A DNA stretch of 40,985 nt from Monosporascus cannonballus. Taxonomy: Eukaryota; Ascomycota; Sordariomycetes; Xylariales. Every line of letters starts with the position of its first letter. The stretch's first letter is position 1. Location: positions 1 through 40,985 of the forward strand of contig QJNS01000364.1 of NCBI GenBank assembly GCA_004154925.1, given 5' to 3'. The position numbers and the translations under genes were made by a program. Below the pieces are notes generated by a model. It saw nothing but the letters and a program-made list of their open reading frames with translations. It had not been told where the DNA came from and searched no databases. Below, one piece after another: positions 1 through 10,781 of this stretch.

Positions 1-215
1 CCCCCTTTTTTTTTTTGACAAGAACCGACTTTGTAGAGAAAAAAAACCACGATAACGATATGCGGTCCGTGCATGTAGGTCCGTCTTTTATACCTCTGCC
101 AATTTGTATTATTCGTGCAAGACCATAATAATTTCTTACCTTATTAAAACCAGGCATTATATTGGAGATTGTTGTTAGCTAGGCAAGTGTGCTTTAGCAC
201 ACCAAATATGGAAAG
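1..215. other. Unassigned left edge
   Basis: No gene or transposon terminus is recognisable here. The stretch opens with a C-run followed by a T-run and ends directly at the first LTR of element C. Base composition is milder than in the neighbouring RIP-mutated DNA. The only structured item is a perfect inverted repeat at 187-202. It may be the host sequence or older repeat into which element C inserted. Confidence 0.5.
187..202. repeat. Short perfect palindrome, 7-bp arms
   Basis: GTGTGCT at 187-193 and AGCACAC at 196-202 are exact reverse complements around a TT loop. The palindrome lies 14 bp before the LTR of element C. There is no T-run after it, so I do not call it a terminator. Confidence 0.6.
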
Positions 216-524
216 TGTGACGGCTAGAGAGTTTAACCAACTATTAAACCTTAATCGTACAGGTTTATGTTAGTAGAAGTATTGTAAGATTTAAGTAATA
301 GATAATATAATGAATTACGTTTTATAATATTAAAGATATTTTAAGTAACAAAATATTATTGTAAGCTAAATATATATTATATAAATTAAATTTTTTTAAT
401 AAATATTGAAATTGTTACATATTTATTGTTATTAAATGTAATTAATTTTGTATAAATTTACTTAAATCTTTACGTAAAAAGAAGTTTAAATTACGTAACC
501 TATTTATATAAATCCGACCATTTT
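216..524 (-). repeat. Element C left LTR, first part
   Basis: It begins TGTGACGGCTAGAGAG, like the LTRs of element A (525) and the solo LTR (2462). Its end section (about 425-524) aligns with 15380-15475 in the right LTR of C. It is cut at 524 by element A and resumes after the ATTTT duplication, at 7667. Confidence 0.75.
520..524. repeat. Target site duplication of element A (left)
   Basis: ATTTT here is repeated at 7662-7666, directly after the right LTR of element A. Five-base duplications are usual for Ty3/gypsy integration. Confidence 0.8.
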
Positions 525-919
525 TGTGACGGCTAGGCGGTTTAATCAACTATTAAACCTTAGTCGTACGAGTTTATGTTGGCAGGAATATCATGGGACT
601 CTATAGTAATAGAATAATTCGGTTACGTTTTTTAATACTAAAAGTATAAAAGCGTATTGCAAACGATTGATATTAATAAATGTTGTAAATTAAAGTTATT
701 TAGATTATGGAAGTAATAAGCGTATATATCCTAATTCTTTTATTACTGCTTATTTTTGTTTAGCAAAGCTTTATTAAGCGGTTGTTTAGTATTATTTAGT
801 CGTACTTAATCGTACTTAATTGAAATCCGTTAAGTATTAATTACGTAACTCTGAACTAGCGTAGCTTTGTGATCTTGGCTGGACCGTTTTCGCAGGCCCA
901 GCTGGCTTGGATTATAACA
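525..919 (-). repeat. Element A left LTR (3' LTR on minus strand), 395 bp
   Basis: It starts TGTGACGGCTAGGCGG and ends GATTATAACA on the plus strand, giving TG...CA termini. It aligns along its full length with 7267-7661. 525 to about 848 is AT-shifted, whereas 851-909 is base-for-base identical to 7593-7651. The outer U3 tip therefore escaped mutation. Confidence 0.9.
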
Positions 920-937
920 CGATTTCCTTTTTCCTTA
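920..937 (-). promoter_or_regulatory. Polypurine tract of element A
   Basis: Read on the minus strand this is an A/G-rich tract (AAGGAAAAAGGAAATCG) immediately before the LTR, the expected place and composition for the plus-strand DNA primer of a retrotransposon. Comparable tracts precede the LTRs of elements B and C. Confidence 0.55.
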
Positions 938-2456
938 AATCTTGTTTTTAAGATTTTTCTTTTTTTTGGTAAGCCTTTTCCCTTTAAGATGTCGACCTGT
1001 GTTATTAAAAACTGTCGTTAGATTCCTTCGTTTATTACATAACGTCAAAATCTGCTTTTTATTTTTGATGATTTCAGTTTTGAAGTTATGCCGTATTTCT
1101 TATGCTTTTCTAAAGGCTGGAAATGCGAAATGATGAAAAACGTTTTTAAATGCAAGGCGTATATTAAACGTGGCTATCTATGTAATAATAACGGTATTCT
1201 TTTATTCTTTTTAAAAAATATTCGTGCCGAGAATTAACGTTTAAAATGCAAAAAGGTATTTGCGAAAAAGCGTTTTCTGGAATTGCAAAAACGCTATTAA
1301 CAAAAAATAAATAAGGTTATTACGTGGTTAATCCGTTTTCGAAAATAAAAGGCGTTTTTTCGTTCGAAAAAGGTTAAAATGGTATAACAAGAATTGCAGT
1401 TGCTAGAGAAGCTGGAGGAATAAGAACGTCGGGAATAAGAACAGTTGGAAGCTGTTATTGCAGTTGTTATGTTAGCGTATATCGCGGCCGATTAGCCCAA
1501 TATCCCGGTTACCGATTGGTCGGCCGTTAATTAAAACGCGCTTATCGTTACTGGTAAAAAATTTTTAATAGGCGCTAAACGCTAATAAGATTTTTGGCGG
1601 GTTTCCAGATATTTTCGGAATTTAAGTATTTTTTTTATTTAATTAGGTATTAAGTAAGTCCGTTTTATTTTTGTATATCGAGGATTTTTTCCATTTCGTA
1701 TATTTGTTCGTCCTTTATTTTTATATTATCTTATGCCGTATATATTTTGATTATATTTATTGCTGATTTAAATAAAAAAGACATAAAAAATTAAATGAAA
1801 TTTGACTTTTGGTAAAAGTTCTAATTAGTAATTATTTTTGGAGATTTTCTTAGCGATTTTATATGGGCCGATATATTTAAAATCGAGTTTTTTATTAGGT
1901 CGCTTTATTTAAATGTTTTTAGTAATTAAGAAAACTATATCCTTTTTTTGAAAATTAATCTTTTTAACTTTTTTTAATTATAGTACTTACTTATTTAATT
2001 TTATGTAAATTTTAATTTTAATTTTATTTTTGGTGTAATTATTGTAATTGTTTTGACGTAAGGATTATTTTAATATTAATTGAACTATTATCGCGTATTT
2101 TTCTGTTAATTTTGGAATAAAATTAAAATTTACGTTCGCAGGTATTGTTTTAATATTTTTTTAATAACTGGTATTATAAGTTAGCTGTACGATTAGTAAT
2201 TTTTTAACTTAATTATTTTATTCGTAATTAATATAATATCGTAAATAAAATTTTAAAGTTTAATTTGTTCGTTTTGTTTATTTATCTATTTAAAATCTAA
2301 ATATATTAAATAATTTGTAATTTAAGCCGATTTATGCCATAAGGTTTTGTTAAAACTTAGATGCAAATCGCGATTTTTTATTTGATATAATTTTCATTAA
2401 TAATCCGTATATGCTAAAAATATGTTTAAAAAAATGTATATTATTTGTTCGGTGTC

Positions 2457-2842
2457 TATATTGTGACGAGCTATAGGGTTTAACCAACTATTAAACCTTA
2501 AGTCGACGGGTTTATGTTGGCAGGAGTATCGTGGGAATCTAAGCAATGGATACAGTAATCGTATCACGTCTCGTAATGCCAAGGGTGCCTTGGGTAACGA
2601 TGTTGTATTGCAAGCTGAAGCTATCTAAACTATGGATTTAATGAGCGTATATATCCTTCTCCTTCTTGGCTTGATCACTCGTAATCACGCCGTTGGTGGT
2701 GATCACGATCACTTGGGATCACCTTTGATCACTGATGATCACTGGCTTGGCAGTGATCACCGTCACGTAACCCGGGAGGTGGCCCGTGTGCTCCTGCCTG
2801 ACCGTTTCTTGAGACCGGAGCTTGTCGGGTCGTAACATATAT
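2457..2842 (-). mobile_element. Solo LTR with TATAT duplication, not RIP-mutated
   Basis: A 376-bp LTR (2462-2837) runs from TGTGACGAGC to GGGTCGTAACA, flanked by TATAT at 2457-2461 and 2838-2842. Its left half aligns with the R-U5 end of the LTRs of elements A and B. Its right half (from about 2653) is private and GC-rich. It sits inside the integrase of element A, whose reading continues on both sides. A short open frame at 2632-2835 is an accident of this LTR, not a gene. An intact LTR in mutated surroundings implies that it arrived after element A had been mutated, then lost its body by LTR-LTR recombination. Confidence 0.9.
2673..2760. promoter_or_regulatory. GATCAC repeat cluster in U3 of the solo LTR
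   Basis: GATCAC occurs seven times: 2673, 2701, 2707, 2717, 2727, 2737 and 2755 (start positions). Four successive copies (2707-2737) are spaced exactly 10 bp, one helical turn. Several sit in the palindrome TGATCA or GTGATCAC. U3 of an LTR holds its promoter and enhancer, so this looks like a multimerised factor-binding site. The factor is unknown. Confidence 0.6.
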
Positions 2843-5699
2843 CTTTATAATATAGTAAAAAATAAGAAAATTTCGTGAATCGATCGACGATTACGAAAAG
2901 GCTATCGTAATATATTCCTATAATTGGGTTTTTTTGACATAAAAAGTTTGATAATGAAATCGAATATAATTAAATACCATGGTCGTTTTACGATTAGTAA
3001 TAGTTATAGCTTTCCGTATAGCTTATATTATCGAATCTTTATTTTGGCGCAAATATCGTATTGCCGTATGATTTTTTATATCGTTAATTTTATTTTAGAA
3101 AAGGAATATATGCGTTAAAATCGCTTTAAAGTTTTGTGGATTTTTAGATATCCGTATAACTAATATTCGTATATTTTTCGTATTAAATCTTTTTGGTATT
3201 TTTTTAAAATTTGCAGTTTATCCGTTTTTTGGTTTTTTGGGAGATTGTTATTATATTATTGGATTTTTTAATATATATCGAAAGGTACTGTCCGAATTGT
3301 CGTAATTTACCGTGGGCGTAAATATTTTTTTATAATAGTATCGAAAATTGTATGGTTGATTTTGATTAATTTTTTTCGAGGTTTGGTCGCTTGTTTAAGG
3401 TATTTGCTTTGCCGTTTTTTGATCTTTTCTTATGGATAATAACGAAATCGAAGTTCACAAATTTTTCCGCGTAATAAAATTGTTATTTTGTAAGTTTTTT
3501 GGTCGTGGTAAACCGGGTAAAATTTTAATAATTCGTATAAACCTTAACCTGGTATAAGCTTCCCTTTAAAAAGTGCCTAAATTTTCGAAATCCCATAATA
3601 ATGGCCATAAACTTTTTATTTGGAATGCCGTAATTAAATTCGGTTTTTTTAATTTGTACGAAAAAAATATAATAAGGTATAATTTGCTTTAATTATTTTG
3701 TTATCCGATTATTGCGCTTAATATATAATCCGAAATATCGGTTTTTAGCTTAACGAAACGGTTAAGATCGTACATAATTAGTACTGGTTCGTTAGTAATT
3801 GTATCCTTGATATTTTGAAATGTTTTTTCCGTATTTGGCGTTTATTTAAATTCCTTTTTTTTTCGTAAAATTTGTTAAAAATATGGTCATTTTGCTAAAG
3901 TTTCGAATAAATTTCTTGTAATAATTGGCGAATCTAAAAAATGCCTATATTTTTTTAATTATTGTTGGCGTTTGTTATTTTGTAATTGCAGCGATTTTCT
4001 TAGGGTTTATTCTGATATGTCCTAAAGTAATAATATATTCCAGATATTTCATTTCCTGTATATAAAACTGATTTCTTTTTGCGTTAATAAGTAGCCTTGC
4101 GTTTTATAAAGTTTAAAAACCTTATAAACGTATTTTACGTATATTTTTTCTGTTTTCGAAAAGATGAAAATATTGTCGAAATAACAAACGACAAAAATAG
4201 CGAAATATTTTCGTAATATATGGTTTATTATTTGCTAAAAGGTTGCTAGTACGTTCGTAAATCTTATTGGTGTAATTAAATATTTAAATAATTTGTATTT
4301 CGTTTCAAAAGTTATTTTTATTTTTATTTTTATTTTTTTTAATCTTAATAAGGTTATATTTATTTTTGAGATCGAATATTAAGAACTATTTGATTCCGTA
4401 AAGTTAGTTTTTTATTTCCGTAATTAGGGGTAATGGTATTCGATTTTTAATAGTGATGTTATTTAATTATCAATGGTTAACCATAAGTCGTAATTTTCTG
4501 TTTTTTTTTAGATACGAAAAATATAAGATATCCTGCTGGTAATTTCGAAGGTTAAATTTATCCTTTTTGTAGCCGATCTTTTAGGTATTTTTTGAAAGTG
4601 CGTAATTCGTTTCCGTTGAAATTATAGATGAGATAAAACTTTGTCAAAGATTTTTTTTTAAAAAATTATTTCATAATTTTATTCGTTATGTTCTGGTAAT
4701 TTTGTGTAGAATTCCTTTTTGAAGAGCTGTTCGTATTTGTGATATTATGGTAGCATATTGGTTAGATTTTCTGATTCCGGAGGCTGTTGTTTTTGTTGTT
4801 CTAAATCGTTATTTAGTTGCTTTAGTTTCGTTTTGATAGTAATAATAATGCGTCGTAGTTTTCTTTGATGCCCGTTTTTTTTATGTTTTGTCCTTTTGGG
4901 TGGTAAGGTTTTTGTCGTGTCCTTATGCTTGTATTCGTTACCATTTTCGATTAAATGTTGAGATTTTATTTTTTTTGTCGATAAGGTGTAAGGCAAATTT
5001 TACCTAGCTAGTCCCTTTATTAATCAAGATTCCGTATTGGCGTATTTATGGTAATCCTAACATTATATTATAGTTCTCGAATAAAGCGATGTCGAAATTA
5101 ATTATCTGGTATTGTCTTTGGATGAAAATCTCGAGGTAATTAATTTTGCGTAAGATTTTTCCATTATCGTAAACAAATTCCTAACTTTCGGTATTCGTCG
5201 TTATGTAAAGTTTTAACTTGTATTTTTATGGCAGTTTAAACTTATTAATTATATCCGGTACAATGTAATTTTCGCCTAAAGTTTCGCAGTTTACCATTGC
5301 GGTATATTAATGCATTCCGATTCGTATATCCAAAGTGATAAGGTCGTTAACGTTTTTTATTATCGCGTTTAAAGCTTTTTTAGGGAGTTCTCTTTAATTC
5401 CTTTGGGTTTCGTTATTTTGCGGCTTTTTTATAGGTAATTTTTTTAATTTCTGTTTGAGTTTGTTGAATTTTACTTATATTTTTTCGTTTAACGCGTTAA
5501 GCTGCTGTATTGGTCGTTATTGTCGGCGTATTATTCTTTTAAGCCGTATTAATTGTTCCTGGTTTTGGTACAGTTTTTTTCCTTATTGAATAAATTGTTT
5601 TTTCGTATTCGCAATTGCATCTTATTATGCGTTATCCTGACTGTCGTTCCAGAGATTTTCTGTAAATTAACGTATTTTTTCCTTACTGGTTTTTTTCTG

Positions 5700-7266
5700 G
5701 GAATCTGTCGTAAAGGCTAATTAAAAATGGAGATCCGTAATAACTTTTTAATAATGTTTTTTAATCGTACGTTAAATTAATTCCTTTTCCGTTTAATAAT
5801 TATATTATCCATAGTAATAAAAAGGGTTTTTTTGCGGGTAATATTCTTTTTCGGGCTAGCTCTTTATTTCGGCCAATTGCTGGATATCTCCTGGGTTTAT
5901 AATTCGAAAATATTGATATTATTACTTATCGTTTTTATTATTTCCGGTACGATTTGGAAAATCGAATCCCTTATAGTATATACGGATAATTCGTTCGTAA
6001 ATATACTGCTTTTATTTTTCGTAATCGGGATATTTTCGTCGTCGATAATATATGGCGTATATTCTGCCGTATCGATCAGGGGTTTCGGGATAAAATTTTT
6101 CTATTTAACCCTGGTATTTTCGTAATTATTTTTGTAATGTTTTTTGTTATATTTGCGATATCTGCTAAGTTAACTTCCTGGCTTTTCGTATTTTTTGTCG
6201 AATTTTTTGTCGTAATGGTCCTTGTTGGACCTTTTGCTGTAAGCCTGATTTATATTTGATTTGGATTATGTTAATGGTTTTGCTATTATTTCCTTGGTTG
6301 TTCTTAGATTATCCTTCCGGTATAGGGGTCCAGTTATTTTATCGTAACTTTTTGGGCTTTTTGTATTTATAGGTTTTGTATCCCATTTTGCTATAATTAA
6401 AGCATTTAATTTGGCTTCAATTTTGTTTGTGGGTAACGCCGAGTTCTATAAGTTCTGGCGCCGTTCCGTAAGAAGTAAGGGGTGCGTTTCGTTTTTCCCT
6501 CTGGTTGGACTTATTGTATTCCGAGCGTAAGGTATATTATTCCTTTTTCTCTTATCGTTTTTCAAATTGTTGATTATCGATTTTGAGTACCTTTGTAATA
6601 TACCGGTTTAAGATAATTAGTTATTTAATCCGAATAATTTGATCCTTTATATTATCTTTTAATTTTTTGTAAAATATGTCGATAAGGGTATTGGCTTTAT
6701 TATTTTTTCATTTTTCCTTAGCCGTAAGATTTTTGAAAGTTACGGCGTATTTAGACGCGGGTTTTTTTGTCGGAATTATAAAAGTTACTGGGCCGTAAAT
6801 CGTTTTTTATCCGGATTACCGAAATTATCGCCTATTTTATTTTCGAAATTAATGTAAAATTAAAAAAGTTTATTAATAAAAATTTCTTTATTTAGTTTTT
6901 TTATTTCCAGAAAATTTCTTATAATGAGCTTAAATTAATTAACCGCATTTTCCGTTAGGTATATTTTTATTATTAGGATTATATCCGCTAGATTATTAAG
7001 ATTTAGGAAGTAAAAATAAATTCGTGTTTAAGTTAAAAAGGGTTAAGGGTTACTTTTTTTATCGTAAAATTCCGACTTTTTAGGTTTTATGCAGGCGAAA
7101 AAGGCTTAGGTAAATGGTGTAGCCTTAAGTTATCGAACTTTTTTTTTAATTCCCGAATTCGAGCCTGAAATTGCTAAATAAAGGTTTTCTAAGCGCTGGT
7201 CGATATTTTAATAATGTTAAATATTATTCAAAATCTGACGGTATTATTAAACAAAAGTTTATAATA
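5700..7266 (-). pseudogene. Element A gag region (decayed)
   Basis: This lies between the protease relic and the 5' LTR of element A (right side), where gag is expected. Minus-strand reading gives only short open patches. Stretches such as 6130-6260 align with 29390-29530 of element B, and 7185-7266 with 28365-28440, so both elements share this region. I could not resolve a complete zinc knuckle. A plus-strand open frame at 5832-6125 is antisense to this region and is not a gene. Confidence 0.6.
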
Positions 7267-7661
7267 TATAACGGCTAAACGGTTAAACCAATTATTAAAC
7301 CTTAGTCGTACGGGTTTATATTAATAGAAATATCGTAGGACTTTATAATAATAAAATAATTTGGTTACGTTTCTTAATATTAAAGGTATAAAAACGTATT
7401 ATAAACGATTAATATTAATAAGTATTATAAGTTAAAGTTATTTAGATTATGGAAATAATAAACGTATATATCTTGATTCCTTTATTACTGCTTATCTTTA
7501 TTTAGCAAAGCCTTGCTAAACGGTTACTCAGGGCTGCTTAGTCGTGCTTAGTCGTGCTCAGTTGAGACCCGCTGAGCACTAATTACGTGACCCTGAACTA
7601 GCGTAGCTTTGTGATCTTGGCTGGACCGTTTTCGCAGGCCCAGCTGGCTTGAGTTGTAACA
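7267..7661 (-). repeat. Element A right LTR (5' LTR on minus strand), 395 bp
   Basis: It begins TATAACGGC, a RIP-altered TGTGACGGC, and ends GAGTTGTAACA. It has the same length as 525-919. The left two thirds are AT-shifted; from about 7510 onward it is nearly normal in composition. It contains a short tandem, TAGTCGTGCT, near 7539-7558. The duplication ATTTT follows at 7662-7666. Confidence 0.9.
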
Positions 7662-7666
7662 ATTTT

Positions 7667-7698
7667 TTGCAGCCGGTTTTAGTTTAGATCGTAATACA
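7667..7698 (-). repeat. Element C left LTR, second part
   Basis: After element A and its duplication, the interrupted LTR resumes. TTTAGATCGTAATACA here aligns with the end of the right LTR of C (15490-15505). A purine tract on the minus strand follows at about 7699-7715. This is direct evidence that A inserted inside an LTR of C. Confidence 0.7.
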
Positions 7699-10600
7699 AT
7701 TTTTTCCTTTTTAGAATTTTTGTTTTTAAAAATTTGTTTTCGATAAATTTTATCTTATTATAGCAGGTTATATTGTTAACCGTAAACTTTGCAATCGTTT
7801 TAATTTTAAGAAATGGCTTAAAATCTCTAGTTATTTATATTATTAAATTTAATTTCAAAATAATACGGTATATCTCGTATTTTAAAAATAATGCTAATTA
7901 TTAAATATTTAAAAAAATCGCTATTATAACAAATATATCAAAAATCGTTACCGCTATAATAATTTTAACTTTTCAATTAATTTTTTACGTCGTAGTAAAA
8001 AAAGAATTATTTAAACTGAAAAAAAAACCGTTATTAAAGAAACGTTTTTTACTACGATCTTGTTCATCGTAACGGCTTCAGTACGTATATAAAGCTGTAA
8101 GCACTAGGATGATTGCCACAATTGTGATCATTCCACCGATCTTTTGCGCTGATGGCGTAGCGGTATAAGGTGCAACCGTAATATATTTACGGCTTTAATA
8201 AAAGATAAAAAACTCCTAACGCGTAAACAAGGTAATATAAACGAAATTATCGGTCGTTTTTTTCATTTACAATACTAAAAAAGTTAAAACTATTAAGCGT
8301 AAACTTTAATTACTAAACGAATTAAAAAAATAAAAATATGTAAAAACTAAAGTTATTATAACCGTATTATTTATTAATCGCTTTAATCAATACAGTTTTA
8401 AAGATCTTAATTAAACAGCTATTATCGGCGATTCCGACATTATTAATAATATTTTTAATAAACGTTAAGTATTAATAAAAGCTTTTACGAGTTTTAAAAA
8501 TTTTCGAACTCCGAGTACCTTTTATATTTAACGAAATATTAAGTAAGTTTATATTCTTTTTATATATTAGAGATTTCTTTTTCATTTCGTTTACTGTTTT
8601 ATTTTTTGCTTTTATATTATAGTATTCCGTTTAAAATTTGATAATATTTAATATTAATTTATGCAAAAACAATTTAAAAAATAAAAAAGTTTATTCCTAC
8701 ATAAACTTTTTAATTACTACTTTTGTTTTGATATATTCTCTATAATTTTATAAAGAGGATATATTTCAAATTATATCTCTTACGTAATCCTTGTATTTAT
8801 ATATTTTTGTAACACAGTATTTTTTTTCGAATATTAATTCCTTCAATTGTTTTTTACAACATTTACTTAAATAATTTCGTATAAACTCTAATTTTATCTT
8901 TATTTCGCAGTATACTTATTTAAATTATTTAAATATAAATACTACTTTATTATTACAAATATAATATACGCGTTTATATAAATATTAAATATAAAATTAA
9001 AAGTCGTATTTATTAAAGTTATTTTAATATTTTTGTAATACTTAATATTATATAATGCTAAAATAATACGTATTTTTTATTTTATTTATTGAATTTATAA
9101 TTAATACAATATCGCAAATAAACTTTTACTATTTAATGTATCTGTTTTATTTTTTCATAAATTTGAAATTTTCACCAATTTATATTATAATATCTTATTA
9201 AAACTTTAAAATAAATATAATTATTTTATAGAAAATAGTTTTATACAATAATTTATATACAATACAGGTTGTGGTTTTATAAAAATGCTATTTATGTAAT
9301 ATTCGTATTTTTATAAGGTAAAAATAAAGATATTTAAACATGTTGTAATAATTATAATAGTATTATCATAATATATTTTAATTATTATATTTTCGAGCAG
9401 AACAAATTTAATAATAAAATTTATAATAACCGAATTTTAGGCTTTTTAAATTAATAATGGTTATAAATTTCTACAAAGTGTATATCGTTATTTTCTAATC
9501 TTATTATAAAGATTCTATTATTATCGTAATGTGTAAATTATTATTTCTCCTTTAAAAATAATAAATACTTTATAATCATTTTATAGGTTTGTTAATTTTG
9601 AAATATTTCTTTAATAAATATTTATAAATATGTTATATTAAATCAACTTTATATACGTTTAAAATTTAGAACTTACTTAATTTATTATTTTTCGCTAAAC
9701 TATCGTTATATTTCTTAATTCTTTAATATATACCATATGATAGAACTCGTATTATTAATATTTGGTGTAAATATAGATATTTCTTTTAGAATAATATTTA
9801 GAATTATATAATTGATATTTTTCGAAATTGGATCGCGTATTTAAAATATCTGTTTTATTATTTTTAAACATTTTTTTATAAATAATAACGAAATTAAAAT
9901 TGATTATTTTTTATTTAGTTTAATTATTGTTGTATAAATTTTTTCTTATAATAAAATGGATAAATATATAATAATATATATAAACTTTAACTTAATAGAA
10001 CTTTTTTTCAAAAAAATATTTAAATCCTTTTTTATAAAGACTATAATAACCATAAATTCGATATTTACAATAACGAAATTAACTTCGATTTTATTTATTT
10101 TGTATAAAGAATGTAATAAAATATAATTTGCGTTCATAATTTTATTACTGAAATATTGCGTTTAATTGATAATTCGAAATATATATTTTTATCTTCATAA
10201 AATATATCAAATCGTTTTTAATTAATATCCACTCGGTAATAGCCGTATTTTTAACTTTTTAAAACAGTTTAACTAGTTATAGCGTTTAACGAATTCTTTT
10301 TAAAAAATTATTAAAAAAACATAATTGTTTTATCGAAATTCTCAATAGAGTTTTTATAATAATTAACAAATTTATATAATGCTTTAATTTTGTTATTATA
10401 ATTAACCTTTATTATTTTATAATGACAACGATTTCTTTGAAACTAATTTTAAAATATTTCAAAATAATACTATATTTTAAATATTTTAGTTTTTCTTTAT
10501 ACGCCGAATTTGTGTTTATATTAATTAATATTTTAACGTTTTAATGAACAGGTAAAATTATATAAGGGTATTTTATATCTATTTTTCGTTTTTGAGTAAA

Positions 10601-10779
10601 TAAAAATATTATCCAAATAATATATAATATAAACGTTAAAATATTTTTATAACATATAATTTATTATTCTTTAAAATGTTTTTAATATATTCCTTAGTTT
10701 TATTAACGCATTAAAATATTTATATAATTCTTATTTTATTACAAAAATGGCGTCTAATTTATATTGTTTTAAATTCTAA
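7699..10779 (-). pseudogene. Element C pol 3' half: RT palm to chromodomain end (decayed)
   Basis: This is a minus-strand relic of pol, equivalent to 920-4300 in element A. The stretch 8460-8650 aligns with 1590-1775 of A, including ATTAAGTAAGT. Near 10580-10640 the minus strand reads YYLDNIFIYSKT, the RT catalytic motif YLDD with the second Asp changed to Asn. A pogo-like transposon interrupts the frame just upstream, at 10782. 8056-8180 is an exception to the AT-richness: a block of about 125 bp with normal composition and no assigned function. Stops are dense and nothing is functional. Confidence 0.65.
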
Positions 10780-10781
10780 TA

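Larger units (their letters stand above)
1380..5700 (-). pseudogene. Element A pol: protease, RT, RNase H, integrase, chromodomain (decayed)
   Basis: This is the minus-strand polyprotein relic. Seen in order: a protease start whose active-site Asp codon reads Asn (5289-5291, local MVNCETLG versus family xxDCGA); an RT palm with VVCYFDNIF at about 4150-4180, where the second Asp of the YxDD catalytic pair is Asn; RNase H with LKTDISDYILS near 3705-3755; integrase IVDRFTK near 2870-2910, continuing as TEQIIYIFLNIF near 2400-2460 on the other side of the solo LTR; and a chromodomain fragment SENIWKPAKNLIS near 1580-1630. Many TAA/TAG codons sit where Gln, Arg or Trp is expected. Both Asp-to-Asn changes are G-to-A on the coding strand, as RIP gives. 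It is non-functional. Confidence 0.85.
525..7661 (-). mobile_element. Element A: chromodomain Ty3/gypsy retrotransposon, RIP-inactivated
   Basis: Two LTRs of exactly 395 bp (525-919 and 7267-7661) flank about 6.35 kb, with ATTTT duplicated at 520-524 and 7662-7666. Domains run right to left on the minus strand: protease near 5240-5300, RT near 4150-4620, RNase H near 3700-3760, integrase near 2290-3300, chromodomain near 1560-1640. A purine tract lies at about 920-937. A solo LTR (2462-2837) interrupts the integrase. Without it the internal part is about 5.97 kb, close to element B (5.89 kb). Domain order and chromodomain place it among chromoviruses. It inserted into the LTR of element C, a relative with the same LTR end. 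Confidence 0.9.

Noticed and set aside
2673..2760. CRISPR-like array
   Set aside because: The repeats are 6 bp with 0-22 bp gaps, sit in an LTR, and the genome looks fungal.
2632..2835. 67-codon open frame rich in Asp/His
   Set aside because: It lies wholly inside the U3 part of a solo LTR; the His/Asp pattern is just the GATCAC repeat translated.
4310..4340. Tandem TTTTTA run
   Set aside because: Low-complexity sequence within the pol relic of element A; no sign of a functional repeat.
5832..6125. 97-codon plus-strand open frame, hydrophobic
   Set aside because: It is antisense to the gag region of element A; hydrophobic Phe/Ile/Leu-rich peptides arise when Lys/Asn-rich AT sequence is read backwards.
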